Positions 19,321 to 27,617 of a DNA stretch of 64,000 nt are shown here, piece after piece. This DNA comes from Clostridia bacterium (lineage in GTDB: Bacteria; Bacillota; Clostridia; TANB77; CAG-508): contig JAGALX010000008.1 of the NCBI GenBank assembly GCA_017625035.1, positions 16,105 to 80,104 of the forward strand, given 5' to 3'. Within the stretch, counting starts at the first letter, position 1, and every line of letters starts with the position of its first letter. A model generated the notes under the pieces. The model ran no database searches. It was given only the letters and a program-made list of their open reading frames with translations, and was not told where the DNA came from. The position numbers and the translations under genes were made by a program.

Positions 19321-20214
19321 ATGAAAATCAGAAATTCAAAAATAATCAAAATATTAATTATATCAATGAGTATATTACTATTAACACAAACCGCAATATT
19401 TGCACATTCTGGAAGAACAGATTCAAAAGGCGGTCATAAAGACAACAAAAATAAAAGTGGTCTGGGAAGTTATCATTACCATTGTGGAGGATATCCTGCA
19501 CATTTACATAAAAATGGGGTGTGTCCTTATAAATCATCATCAAGTAGTTCAAAATCAAATTCGAAAAAATCATCAAGTAGTTCAAAATCAAGTTCAAAAA
19601 AGTCATCAAGTAACTCAAAATCATCAACATCAAAATCTCAAACATCAAAACCTACGACAAATACAACAACAAAATCATCGCAAGCAAATTCAACAGAAAC
19701 AACAAAATTACCAGAAACAAACTCAGCCAAAACAGCAACTGATTCACCGGTAACAAAACAACCAAAAACAACAACTGAATCATCAGCAAAAAAACAAGCA
19801 GAAACAACAAGTAAGCCAGAAACAATATTAGTAACTTCAGTAAAAATAGAAAATAAAACTACAACAATATTAGAAAAAGGCAAAGAATTAAATTTAACGG
19901 CTACTGTAGAGCCAGTAAATGCAACAAATAAAACAATAACGTGGTCAAGTAGCAACAATAATATAGCCACAATAGATTCAACTGGAAAAGTATCTGCTCT
20001 TGAAAATGGAACTGTAACTATAATTGCTAGAAGTGATAATGGAAAAGAAGATAGTTTTGAGCTAGAAATAAAAAATCCTGTTTCAGAAGTAGAATCAGTT
20101 ACCTTAGAAGGAATAAAAGAACCTTTTAGAGAAAGCGATTTTTATAGATTTATAAGTGGGTTAATGCAAAAAATTTGTCGTACGAAAATTCTTGCACAAA
20201 TCTTTATATTATAA
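19321..20214 (+). CDS. Secreted YHYH-domain protein with Ser-rich linker and Ig-like (Big_2) domain
   Basis: Start ATG 19321 follows AAGGGGGCG. The signal peptide spans residues ~1-28 (ILLLTQTAIFAHS). It is followed by HSGRTDSKGGHKDNK and GSYHYHCGGYPAHLHKNGVCPY, the His/Cys-rich YHYH domain. A long Ser/Lys/Thr low-complexity linker (~75-170) comes next, then a Big_2 Ig-like domain (VKIENKTTTILEKGKELNLTATVEP). The last ~25 residues (FYRFISGLMQKICRTKI) do not continue the fold, so the 3' end may be rearranged or truncated. Probably surface or secreted; metal binding by the YHYH domain is inferred. Confidence 0.75.
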   Translation: MKIRNSKIIKILIISMSILLLTQTAIFAHSGRTDSKGGHKDNKNKSGLGSYHYHCGGYPAHLHKNGVCPYKSSSSSSKSNSKKSSSSSKSSSKKSSSNSKSSTSKSQTSKPTTNTTTKSSQANSTETTKLPETNSAKTATDSPVTKQPKTTTESSAKKQAETTSKPETILVTSVKIENKTTTILEKGKELNLTATVEPVNATNKTITWSSSNNNIATIDSTGKVSALENGTVTIIARSDNGKEDSFELEIKNPVSEVESVTLEGIKEPFRESDFYRFISGLMQKICRTKILAQIFIL

Positions 20215-20225
20215 TAAAATGAACA

Positions 20226-20250
20226 ACGGAAATAATATTTCCATTTTTTC
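20226..20250 (+). terminator. Short terminator after YHYH gene
   Basis: GGAAAT/ATTTCC stem with a 3-base loop followed by TTTTTT. Confidence 0.6.
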
Positions 20251-20355
20251 TTCTATAGCAATAGGTTAAAATTTTTACTCTAATTAAACATTTACTTCTA
20301 AGTTAAAAAATCCCTTGAAAAAAATAATACAATATTATATAATGGAGGTGGTAAT

Positions 20356-20622
20356 ATCCCACTAATATCGCAATTTTATGGAATATTAATATATATTTAC
20401 AAAGAAATAGGTGGACATCATAAAGAGCCACATATACATATAAAATATAACGAATACGAGTTATCAATGAGTCTAAAAGGCGAAATTTTAGATGGCTATC
20501 TGCCAAAGCGCCAAATGAAATTATTAGAAGCATGGTATGAATTACATTCAGAAGAGCTAATAGCCTCTTATTACAATTATAACGAATATGGAGAGGCAAT
20601 CAAAATAAAAGGATTGGAGTGA
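20356..20622 (+). CDS. DUF4160 protein with ATC start
   Basis: An 88-residue DUF4160 protein: PLISQFYGILIYIY, GGHHKEPHIHIKYNEYE, GEILDGYLPKRQMKLLEAW. Family members start MP-x-ISxFYG. Here the position of the Met is ATC (20356-20358), with GGAGG 7 bases upstream and no in-frame ATG/GTG/TTG before or near it. The protein is otherwise complete. It pairs with the DUF2442 gene just downstream, a common two-gene arrangement suspected to be toxin-antitoxin-like. An ATC start is inferred from spacing and homology. Confidence 0.72.
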   Translation: MPLISQFYGILIYIYKEIGGHHKEPHIHIKYNEYELSMSLKGEILDGYLPKRQMKLLEAWYELHSEELIASYYNYNEYGEAIKIKGLE

Positions 20623-20627
20623 TTTTT

Positions 20628-20864
20628 ATGAAACCTAAAGCTATAGAAGTAAAACCATTACAAAACTACACATTACAAATAACCTTTGACACCGGAGAAT
20701 CAGGAATTTTTGATGTAAAACCTTATTTAGAATACATACAATTTAAAGATTTAAAAAACGAAGAATTATTCAAAACAGTAAAAGTTGCAGGGTTATCAAT
20801 AGAATGGGATAATGGTGCAGATATTTGTCCGGAGGAATTGTATAATCAAACTGTAAAACAATAA
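20628..20864 (+). CDS. DUF2442 protein
   Basis: A 78-residue DUF2442 protein (PLQNYTLQITFDTGESGIFDVKPYL and LSIEWDNGADICPEELY), typically encoded directly after DUF4160. The ATG at 20628 is preferred over the GTG at 20619, which overlaps the previous stop. The pair may act as a toxin-antitoxin-like module; neither function is established here. Confidence 0.82.
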   Translation: MKPKAIEVKPLQNYTLQITFDTGESGIFDVKPYLEYIQFKDLKNEELFKTVKVAGLSIEWDNGADICPEELYNQTVKQ

Positions 20865-20990
20865 TAAAAAGAAAAAAATATACAGCATGTTCAAAATGTA
20901 AGCCATAGTAAAAAAGTCGAAAAAAGGTAGAATATGTATTGTAAAATTTCTTGAAAAATATTTAAACTACATATATAATAACAAATATAA

Positions 20991-21034
20991 GGGGGCAGTT
21001 ATACGAAAAAAGTATAACGAGCCCTTATTTTTTA
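20991..21034 (+). terminator. Terminator after DUF2442
   Basis: GGGC-AG-TTATAC pairs with GTATAAC-GA-GCCC around an A-rich loop, followed by TTATTTTTT. It lies in the 335-base gap before the DUF1016 gene. Confidence 0.75.
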
Positions 21035-21083
21035 TTCAAAAAATTTAATTCTTGGCAAATCTGCCAAATTTCAAAGGAGTGAT

Positions 21084-21126
21084 GAATATTGAATTACATC
21101 AATTTAGAAGAAAAATAGAACATTAA
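21084..21126 (+). pseudogene. Very short ORF, likely remnant
   Basis: An ATG (after AAAGGAGTG) opens a 13-residue frame (MNIELHQFRRKIE) that ends at once. It has a good ribosome site but no body, so it looks like the truncated start of a lost gene. Confidence 0.2.
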
Positions 21127-21199
21127 AAAAATAATCCTAACGAATTTTTAAAATCATAAAATTAGTAGTTTGGGAAATTTAGTAGAAAGTAGGTAAACT

Positions 21200-22292
21200 A
21201 TGAATTTAGAAAAAATAAATAATAATTCAATGATTATTAAATATCAAAATACAGATAATGTATTAGAAGATGTATGCTCTATTATAGATTCTGCAAAAAA
21301 TTATGCTTATCAGTCAGTTAATATTGCTCTAGTTGAAAGAAACTGGCTAATTGGATATAGAATTGCAGAAGAAGAATTAAAAGGCAATAATAGAGCTGAT
21401 TACGGAATAGAAGTAATAAAAAAATTATCTAAAGCACTTACAAAAGAATATGGAAAAGGCTTTGATAGAAGCAATTTATATAGATTTTTGAGTTTTTACA
21501 AAAATTTTCCACAAATTGTCGACGCGCTGAGTCGACAATCTGGAGTGTTATTATCTTGGACACATTATAGAACTTTATTACAAGTTTTTGATAAACAAGC
21601 TAGAGATTGGTATGAAAAAGAAGCCTTTGAGCAAACTTGGAGTACAAGAACATTACAAAGGAATATTGAAACACAATATTATTATAGACTTTTAAAATCA
21701 CAAGCTAAAGAACCTGTAATTAAAGAAATGCAAGAAAAAAATAAAGAACATTATTTATTAAATAAATTAGAATTTGTAAAAAATCCAGTAATAGCAGAAT
21801 TTTTAGGCTATTCGTTAGATAGTGAGTTTACGGAAACAGAATTAGAAACTAGCATAATAAATAATTTGCAAAAATTTTTAATGGAACTTCGGAAAAGGCT
21901 ATGCTTTTGTAGCAAGACAGCAACACATTCATACAGAAAGAGAAGATTACTATATCGATTTAGTTTTTTACAACTATATTTTAAAATGTTTCGTGTTAAT
22001 TGATTTAAAAAATAAAAAGATAACACATCAGGATGTTGGTCAAATGGATATGTATGTTAGAATGTATGATGAACTTAAAAAATCTAAAGAAGATAATCCT
22101 ACAATTGGAATTCTATTATGTTCAGAAACAGATGCAGATATAGCAAAATATTCTATTTTAAAAGGTAATGAGCAACTATTTGCTTCAAAATATAAATTAT
22201 ATCTACCAACTGAAGAAGAGCTTAGAGCTGAAATTGAAAATCAAAAAACAATATTTAATTTACAAAAAAAGAATAATGAAGATAATATATAA
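21200..22292 (+). CDS. YhcG/DUF1016-type PDDEXK nuclease, expressed through a +1 shift at CGG
   Basis: The first frame (21200-21889) encodes the DUF1016 N-terminal helical domain: NIALVERNWLIGYRIAEEE, YGKGFDRSNLYRFLSFYKNFP, LSWTHYRTLLQV. At 21890-21892 an in-frame CGG is met. Skipping its C continues as GKGYAFVARQQHIHTEREDYYIDLVFYN, then LIDLKNKKITHQDVGQMDMYV, the PD-(D/E)xK nuclease core. The combined product is ~363 residues, a usual length for the family. The joined text LGKGYAF is the family signature. Without the shift the product ends at 22003 lacking the catalytic core. No other lesion is present. Confidence 0.85.
21890..21893 (+). other. CGG +1 recoding site (DUF1016)
   Basis: In-frame CTT CGG; the true frame resumes at GGA (21891-21893), restoring the glycine of LGKG. 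Confidence 0.85.
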
Positions 22293-22320
22293 CAGATACT
22301 GGTGAGAAATTCCATAAATT

Positions 22321-22875
22321 ATGATGCTAATCTTTAAAAAAGAGCTAATAGCAGATTTTGAATTAGATAGATTAAAATCTATAAAAAAACATGTAACAAA
22401 ATGGAATATAAGAGAAGAAGAGTACTCAAAAATAATATTGACAGATGTTTTAGAAATTTGTATAATTGAATTACCAAAGTACAATAAATACGCACATACC
22501 AAAGGCTTTGATAACATAAATCTTTGGATAAAATTTATAAAAAATCCTGAGGTGGTAATGATGGAAAATAAAAACGATAATCAAGAAACAAAACAAGCAA
22601 TAAATAAAGCAAAAGAAAAATTAGAGCAATTAAGTCAAACAGAACATGAAAGAGAGCTTGCTGAGCTAAGAGAAAAGTATGTAAGAGATCAATATTCTGT
22701 GCAAAAGTATGGATATTTAAAAGGTATTGAAGAAGGAAAAAAAGAAGGCAAGTTTAAAGAAAAAATAAGATTAACCCAAAAAATGATTGAAGAAAATATA
22801 GATATAAACACAATAATAGCTATTACAGGGTTATCAAAAGAAGAAATTGAAGAAATAAAAAAATCAATAAAATAA
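22321..22875 (+). pseudogene. Rpn-family nuclease/transposase, C-terminal part only
   Basis: 184 residues matching the middle and C-terminal parts of Rpn (recombination-promoting nuclease / PD-(D/E)xK transposase) proteins: a helical region, a charged coiled stretch (HERELAELREKYVRDQ), GYLKGIEEGKKEGKFKEK, and the tail IAITGLSKEEIEEIKK. The N-terminal nuclease domain is missing and the upstream frame is closed, so this is a truncated copy. A short ATG-initiated fragment could still be translated. Confidence 0.65.
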
Positions 22876-22963
22876 AAAATGTCAAAACTTTTTTTTAACC
22901 CTTGAAAAATATAAAAATATATAGTATCATATTTTCAAAATAACAAAAGAAGAGGTGTAAAAA

Positions 22964-24328
22964 TTGGAAGAAATAGACATTAAATCTTTATTAAATTTAT
23001 TTTGGAAAAAAAGAATAATAATTATTATAATAACAATCATAGGGCTATTAATTGGGTTAGTATACAACTTATTTTTAACTACCCCAAAATACAAAGCAAA
23101 AACTTCATTTTTGCTTGCTCAATCAGGAGTTACAGAAAACGAAACAGATAAAATAACTACAACCGATATAAACTTAAATACAAAATTACTACAAAATTAT
23201 ACACAATTAATAAAAAGTGATACGGTTTTATATGAATTACCACAACGTTTAAATATGAACATAAATGTTGAACAATTAAAAGGTAATATCAATATAGAGA
23301 AAAAAACAGATACCGAATTTGTAGAAATATCTGTAACCGATACTGAAAAGCAAAGAGCACCATTAATAGCTAATGCAATTATGGAAATATTAATTGAAAA
23401 AGTAAAACAAATATACAAAATGGATAATATTCATATAGTAAGTAAAGCAACTGAATCAAGCAAACCATATAATATAAATCCAATAAAATATGGAGCAATT
23501 GGTGCTTTTATTGGTGCTATTATTTCTGTATTAATTATATTATGTAAAAATATGCTTGACGATACTGTAAAAGATGAAACTACTGTAAAACAACAGTTAG
23601 GTATTAAAACACTTGCTAAAATACAAGATCAAACTAAAATACATGGTAATTTAAAAGCTAGCTATATCGAAGAAATAAAATCAATAAGAACTAATTTACA
23701 ATTAGTAAAAAGAAACAAACAAATAAAATCTATTTCAGTTACAAGTACTTGTCCAGGAGAAGGTAAAAGTTGGATTGTTTGTAATTTAGCTTTAGCATTT
23801 GCAAAAGCAGATTATAAAGTTTGTATAGTAGATGCCGATATGCGAAGAGGTATAATACATAGTAAGTTTTTTGTAGAGCAAACACCAGGTCTTTCAGATT
23901 TAATAAAGTCTGATGATATTGAGTATTATGAATTATTATCAAATAAATATATTAAAGAAACTAAAATAGAAGGTATATCTGTAATTCCTTGTGGAAGTAT
24001 TACAGGCGATTCTTCAGAATTACTAATGTCAAAGAAAATGACTAAATTAATAGATATGTTAAAACAAAATTTTGATATAGTAATATTCGACTCTACACCT
24101 AGCACATTAGTTACAGATGCTGTTGTACTTAGTAGCTTAGTGGAAACTAATATTATAGTTACTGAACACGAAAAAACAAAAATGAAAGATTTAAAATATG
24201 TAAAAGAGCTAATTGAAAGTGTTGGTGGAGATATTGCTGGTATTGTAATTAACAAAGCATCTGATGAAAATATTAAAGCTTATTATGGTAATGTGCAAAT
24301 AAGCAATATAAAAAATAAAAAACATTAA
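22964..24328 (+). CDS. Wzz chain-length/BY-type tyrosine kinase fusion (CpsC-CpsD-like)
   Basis: 454 residues. The N-terminal Wzz domain has a membrane helix at ~19-38, an extracytoplasmic segment, and a second helix at ~173-191. The cytoplasmic BY-kinase domain has Walker A STCPGEGKS (~263), Walker A' VDADMRRG (~290) and Walker B IVIFDSTPS (~370). It controls polymer chain length and export. The C-terminus has only a YY pair (AYYGNV), not a Tyr-rich tail, so autophosphorylation capacity looks limited. Start is TTG after AGAGGTG. It lies about 4 kb from the polysaccharide operon it probably serves. Confidence 0.88.
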   Translation: MEEIDIKSLLNLFWKKRIIIIIITIIGLLIGLVYNLFLTTPKYKAKTSFLLAQSGVTENETDKITTTDINLNTKLLQNYTQLIKSDTVLYELPQRLNMNINVEQLKGNINIEKKTDTEFVEISVTDTEKQRAPLIANAIMEILIEKVKQIYKMDNIHIVSKATESSKPYNINPIKYGAIGAFIGAIISVLIILCKNMLDDTVKDETTVKQQLGIKTLAKIQDQTKIHGNLKASYIEEIKSIRTNLQLVKRNKQIKSISVTSTCPGEGKSWIVCNLALAFAKADYKVCIVDADMRRGIIHSKFFVEQTPGLSDLIKSDDIEYYELLSNKYIKETKIEGISVIPCGSITGDSSELLMSKKMTKLIDMLKQNFDIVIFDSTPSTLVTDAVVLSSLVETNIIVTEHEKTKMKDLKYVKELIESVGGDIAGIVINKASDENIKAYYGNVQISNIKNKKH

Positions 24329-24348
24329 ATATAAGAATAGATGTGATT

Positions 24349-24405
24349 ATGTCCATTACAGGTTTCTCACAAGATGATATAGAGCAAATAAAAAAGTCTA
24401 AATAA
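24349..24405 (+). pseudogene. Remnant of an Rpn C-terminus
   Basis: An 18-residue frame ending SITGFSQDDIEQIKKSK closely resembles the tail of the Rpn fragment that ends at 22875 (ITGLSKEEIEEIKKS). It is a leftover of a second Rpn copy, so the Wzz-kinase gene is flanked by Rpn debris. Confidence 0.5.
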
Positions 24406-24414
24406 AAGCCACGA

Positions 24415-24458
24415 AAGGAAATATTTTGTCGAATTATGAGCAAAATATTTCCTTTTTT
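24415..24458 (+). terminator. Terminator after Wzz-kinase region
   Basis: GGAAATATTTTG pairs perfectly with CAAAATATTTCC, followed by TTTTTT. Confidence 0.85.
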
Positions 24459-24652
24459 GACTTTATATAGTCATAAATTGAAAGTAATACAAAATTACAA
24501 AAAAACAATTAAAAAGAAATAAATTTAATATAAAAAATGTTTGCCATAAGTTAAATATCAAAAATGGACGATTTCAGTTCAAATGTGCTATTGCAAATTA
24601 AAAACAAATATTATATAATTCAACTATAAAAATAAATTAAACGGAGGAAAAA

Positions 24653-24959
24653 ATGCAGGTAGTAAAAGATACAATTACAGGTAATAATGTAGTAAATATT
24701 ACAAGTAATACAATTAAAGATTTTGCTAAAAATGCACTAAGTTCAAGTCAAAAAATAACATTAGCAGATATACGGCGAAATAAATAAACAATTAGCTAAA
24801 AAAGTGTGTACAATACCAAAAACACTACCACAAAACGAAAAAAATGATAACATTAAACAAAAGATAAATAAATTAAGCGGAGGATGCATGTATGGAAAAA
24901 AAATATGCAAAAGCATATACAGAGGTGTTAGAAATATTAAAACATATTCCACAAGATGA
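24653..24959 (+). CDS. Hypothetical protein, expressed through a +1 shift at CGG
   Basis: ATG 24653 follows ACGGAGGAA. Forty codons (start MQVVKDTITGNNVVNITSN) lead to an in-frame CGG at 24773. The zero frame stops four codons later, whereas skipping the C continues as GEINKQLAKKVCTIPKTLPQ to a stop at 24959 (~101 residues). The last third overlaps the next gene and its ribosome site in another frame, so the functional end may be earlier. No family was recognised. The frame continuity, rather than homology, supports the shift here. Confidence 0.5.
24773..24776 (+). other. CGG +1 recoding site (hypothetical, GGC)
   Basis: In-frame ATA CGG; the open frame resumes at GGC, the only GGC among the sites. 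The glycine is not verified by homology. Confidence 0.55.
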
Positions 24960-25353
24960 ATATGAAAGAATACCAAAAAACGAAATTCAGTTTTATGAAA
25001 ATAATTGCGATAAAAATTATAAATATATATATGATGAATCATTAAATGTCAAAGATCAAACTATATCTAAAGAGGCTAATGCAGTAATTATAGCTATATA
25101 TATGAACTATTTTGCAAATGAAAAACAAAAAAGCATTATAAGTGAAATACTAAAGCAAAACAGCGTAGAAGTAGAAAAAGAAAAAAATCAAAAATATGAT
25201 GTAAATAGCATTTTTAAAAGCAAACAAGAATCTAATACCTCAAACAATCCATCAGAAAATTTGCCAATAAAAATTGATACTAAAAAAGAAAATTTTATAA
25301 AAAAAATAATTAATAAATTAAAAAGCTTGTTTGTGAATAAAAGTAAAGAATAG
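24892..25353 (+). CDS. Hypothetical cytoplasmic protein
   Basis: 153 residues, not recognised. The N-terminal ~85 residues look helical and globular (AKAYTEVLEILKHIPQDEYERIPK, ANAVIIAIYMNYF). The C-terminal half is Lys/Asn-rich linker ending in a basic amphipathic segment (FIKKIINKLKSLF). GGAGG lies before the start, and the recoded hypothetical gene overlaps upstream. It is followed 17 bases later by the butyrate kinase gene. Confidence 0.55.
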   Translation: MEKKYAKAYTEVLEILKHIPQDEYERIPKNEIQFYENNCDKNYKYIYDESLNVKDQTISKEANAVIIAIYMNYFANEKQKSIISEILKQNSVEVEKEKNQKYDVNSIFKSKQESNTSNNPSENLPIKIDTKKENFIKKIINKLKSLFVNKSKE

Positions 25354-25370
25354 GAGTAACAAGAAAAAAT

Positions 25371-26483
25371 ATGAATACATATCGAATTTTATCAATAAAT
25401 CCAGGGTCAGGATCAACTAAAGTAGCATTATTTGAAAATGAAAAATTAATATTTCAAGAAAGTGTTTATCATGATGCAGAAGATTTAAAACAATTTAATG
25501 AAATTTCAGATGAACTACCATACAGAACACAAAAAGTTTTAGAAGCTCTAAATAAACACAATATCCCTTTACAATCAATAGATGCTTTTTCTGGTAGAGC
25601 AGGCGGATTGGTATCTGTAAAAGGCGGAGTTTATAAAGTGAATGAAAAATTATTAGAGCATGCAAAAGCTGGATATACAATGAAACATCAATCAAGTTTA
25701 GGTGTTCAAATTGCATATAACCTAGCAAAAATTAACAATAAACAAGCATATACAGTAAATCCAGTAACAGTAGATGAATTGCAAGATATATCAAGAATTA
25801 CTGGATTAAAAGGTGTGTATAAAAATTCAATTTTTCATGCATTAAACCAAAAAGAAGTTGCTTACCAATATGCTAAAAGTATAAATAAAAAGTATGAAAG
25901 TTTAAATCTTATTGTTGTTCATTTAGGAACTGGTATAACTATAGGTGCACATAAACATGGTAAAGTAATTGATGTAAATAATGCATTAACTGGAGAAGGT
26001 CCTTTTACACCAAGTAGAACTGGGGTTATTGATTCATTAACTTTAATAAATATGTGTTTTTCAGGAAAATATACTAAAAAAGAAATATATGATATAGTAA
26101 CAAAAAAAGGCGGACTTATAGCATTACTTGGAACTAATGATGTACGAGAAGTAATTAAAATGATTGATAACGGAGATAAACAAGCTAAATTAGTTTTAGA
26201 TGCTATGATATATCAAATATCTAAACAAGTTGCTGCATATAGTGTAAATTATAAAGGAAATCTAGATGCAATTATTTTAACAGGAGCAATTGCTCAAAGT
26301 GAATATTTTGTATCTTTATTAAAAGAGTATATATCTTATTTAGCTGAAGTAGTTGTAATACCAGGAGAAAAAGAAATGGAAGCTCTTTCAAACGGTGCAT
26401 TGCGAGTTTTAAATGGTGAAGAAGAGGCATTGACATATAGCGGAGAGCCAATTGGTTTGTACTCTAATTATATGGAAGATTAA
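25371..26483 (+). CDS. buk: Butyrate kinase
   Basis: A 370-residue ASKHA-fold kinase. ILSINPGSGSTKVALFE is the phosphate-binding N-terminus, with IVVHLGTGITIGAHKHG and ILTGAIAQSEYFVSLL later. It interconverts butyrate/ATP and butyryl phosphate. In butyrate producers it normally follows ptb; here no ptb is adjacent, so it may serve branched or short-chain acid metabolism or be an extra copy. Length is slightly above the usual ~355. Confidence 0.9.
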   Translation: MNTYRILSINPGSGSTKVALFENEKLIFQESVYHDAEDLKQFNEISDELPYRTQKVLEALNKHNIPLQSIDAFSGRAGGLVSVKGGVYKVNEKLLEHAKAGYTMKHQSSLGVQIAYNLAKINNKQAYTVNPVTVDELQDISRITGLKGVYKNSIFHALNQKEVAYQYAKSINKKYESLNLIVVHLGTGITIGAHKHGKVIDVNNALTGEGPFTPSRTGVIDSLTLINMCFSGKYTKKEIYDIVTKKGGLIALLGTNDVREVIKMIDNGDKQAKLVLDAMIYQISKQVAAYSVNYKGNLDAIILTGAIAQSEYFVSLLKEYISYLAEVVVIPGEKEMEALSNGALRVLNGEEEALTYSGEPIGLYSNYMED

Positions 26484-26489
26484 TACACA

Positions 26490-26602
26490 TTGTGCACAAT
26501 TGGCGCTCATTTGGGAAACGTCGCACATTTTGGTCGTTAATAAATATGCAAAAAAAAAGGCAGGTGCACATTGGGGGACGTTAATAAATGTGCAAAAAAA
26601 TA
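26490..26602 (+). repeat. REP-like palindromic repeat units
   Basis: Imperfect units of the form GCACATT-G-rich-GACGTTAATAAATRTGC-A(7-8) occur at ~26522-26556 and ~26566-26601, with a degraded third just upstream. In the best unit, TGCACATT and AATGTGCA are inverted and could form a hairpin. They resemble REP/MITE-type elements mobilised by IS200-like (RAYT) transposases, but no transposase is present. Confidence 0.45.
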
Positions 26603-26674
26603 GACAGGTAAGAAACGAAGTGAACTTTACAGTAAAGTCAAAAACACTTTAAAAAATTACTTGTCTATTTTTTT
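26597..26674 (+). terminator. Possible terminator downstream of buk
   Basis: AATAGACAGGTAAG pairs with TTACTTGTCTATT, followed by a T run. The loop is long (about 45 bases), so the function is uncertain. Confidence 0.4.
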
Positions 26675-26820
26675 CGTATTATTATCATATTATTAAATTA
26701 TAAAAATATAATATATAATATTTTTATGTAAGAATGAACAATAAAAGGTGGCTGCAATATAATTTGAAAAACTTAAAATATTTTAAATAGGCCACTATTG
26801 TTATACTAGGAGGTTAATTA

Positions 26821-27369
26821 ATGGAAACTATTCCCATTGAAGTAGCAAAAGAGCATGGAATAAATACTAAACATTCTACAATGGATAATGGAGAAATAAG
26901 ATATAGACTAATTTCAAGCTCAGATAATAGTTCATATGTAAGAGCAGAAGCAACTGAATATGGAGGATGGCAAAATTCACATTTTCATAAATTTAGCAAT
27001 GAAATATATGTTGTTCAATCTGGAAAAATAATTATAGTTGAATTATTGGAAAAAAATATAAAAATTACTAAATTGAAAGAAAATGAAATGTACAAACTAA
27101 AACCTAATATATACCATAATGTATATATGTATCCTAATGCAGTTACTCATACAATAAAATATGGAAAAAGTATACCATCTCTGGATTGGTTTAAATGTGA
27201 AATGTTAGATGATTTGATAATGAGCTTAAATATACCCCGTATGCACTATAATAAAGGATGTAATGAAATATATAGTGCTGCCAATATAGAAAGATTAGAA
27301 AAAGCCATAAATGATGCCAAAGAAGGCAAGCTTACAGTTCATGAACTAGTGGAGTATGAAGATGAATAA
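26821..27369 (+). CDS. Cupin-domain protein with antitoxin-like C-terminus
   Basis: 182 residues. Residues ~45-115 form a cupin (GGWQNSHFHKFSNEIYVVQSG; then LKPNIYHNVYMYP). The last ~30 residues ([26 protein letters not shown]) resemble the toxin-wrapping tail of YefM/Phd/RelB-type antitoxins. The gene overlaps the Txe/YoeB-like gene by about 8 bases, the classic antitoxin-toxin order. The usual DNA-binding N-domain of such antitoxins appears to be replaced by a cupin. The cupin call is firm; the antitoxin role is inferred from the tail and the neighbour. Confidence 0.7.
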   Translation: METIPIEVAKEHGINTKHSTMDNGEIRYRLISSSDNSSYVRAEATEYGGWQNSHFHKFSNEIYVVQSGKIIIVELLEKNIKITKLKENEMYKLKPNIYHNVYMYPNAVTHTIKYGKSIPSLDWFKCEMLDDLIMSLNIPRMHYNKGCNEIYSAANIERLEKAINDAKEGKLTVHELVEYEDE

Positions 27370-27595
27370 AGCATGGCAAGATGATGCTTGGGAGGATTAC
27401 TTATATTGGCAGACTCAGGATAAGAAAACTCTAAAAAGAATAAATTTATTACTAAAAGACATAGATAGAAATGCATATGATGGTTTAGGCAAACCAGAAG
27501 CATTATCAGGAAACTTTGCAGGATACTGGAGCAGAAGAATTGACGACAAAAACAGGATAGTGTATCAAAACAAAACCTTCAATCATAAAATATAA
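27362..27595 (+). CDS. Txe/YoeB-like toxin, truncated C-terminus
   Basis: 77 residues from ATG 27362: [60 protein letters not shown]. This is the YoeB/Txe RNase core, which cleaves mRNA at the ribosome. Family members continue after IVY with a strand ending in the catalytic His-Tyr pair. Here the text changes to NKTFNHKI and stops, so the catalytic end is missing. The last codons form one arm of a terminator hairpin. Probably an inactivated toxin. Confidence 0.78.
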   Translation: MNKAWQDDAWEDYLYWQTQDKKTLKRINLLLKDIDRNAYDGLGKPEALSGNFAGYWSRRIDDKNRIVYQNKTFNHKI

Positions 27596-27617
27596 AAAAT
27601 ATGATTGGAGGTTTTTT
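27572..27617 (+). terminator. Terminator overlapping the toxin end
   Basis: AAAACCTTCAATCAT pairs with ATGATTGGAGGTTTT (G-T pair allowed), followed by TT. It overlaps the stop of the Txe-like gene and the ribosome site of the peroxiredoxin fragment. Confidence 0.6.

Noticed and set aside
19638..19970. 110-residue minus-strand ORF and the 19400-19753 plus-strand ORF
   Set aside because: Both are out-of-frame readings of the Ser/Thr/Lys-rich linker of the YHYH protein.
20303..20599. 98-residue minus-strand ORF
   Set aside because: It is the antisense shadow of the DUF4160 gene, which has clear homology despite its ATC start.
21890..21893. CGG reassigned to another amino acid (as CGG to Trp or Gln in some bacteria)
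   Set aside because: A simple reassignment would keep the frame; here the frame changes at every site.
24879..24892. A thirteenth CGG shift joining the 24653 and 24892 genes
   Set aside because: CGG is not in frame at this place in the shifted frame, and GGAGG there looks like the ribosome site of the second gene.
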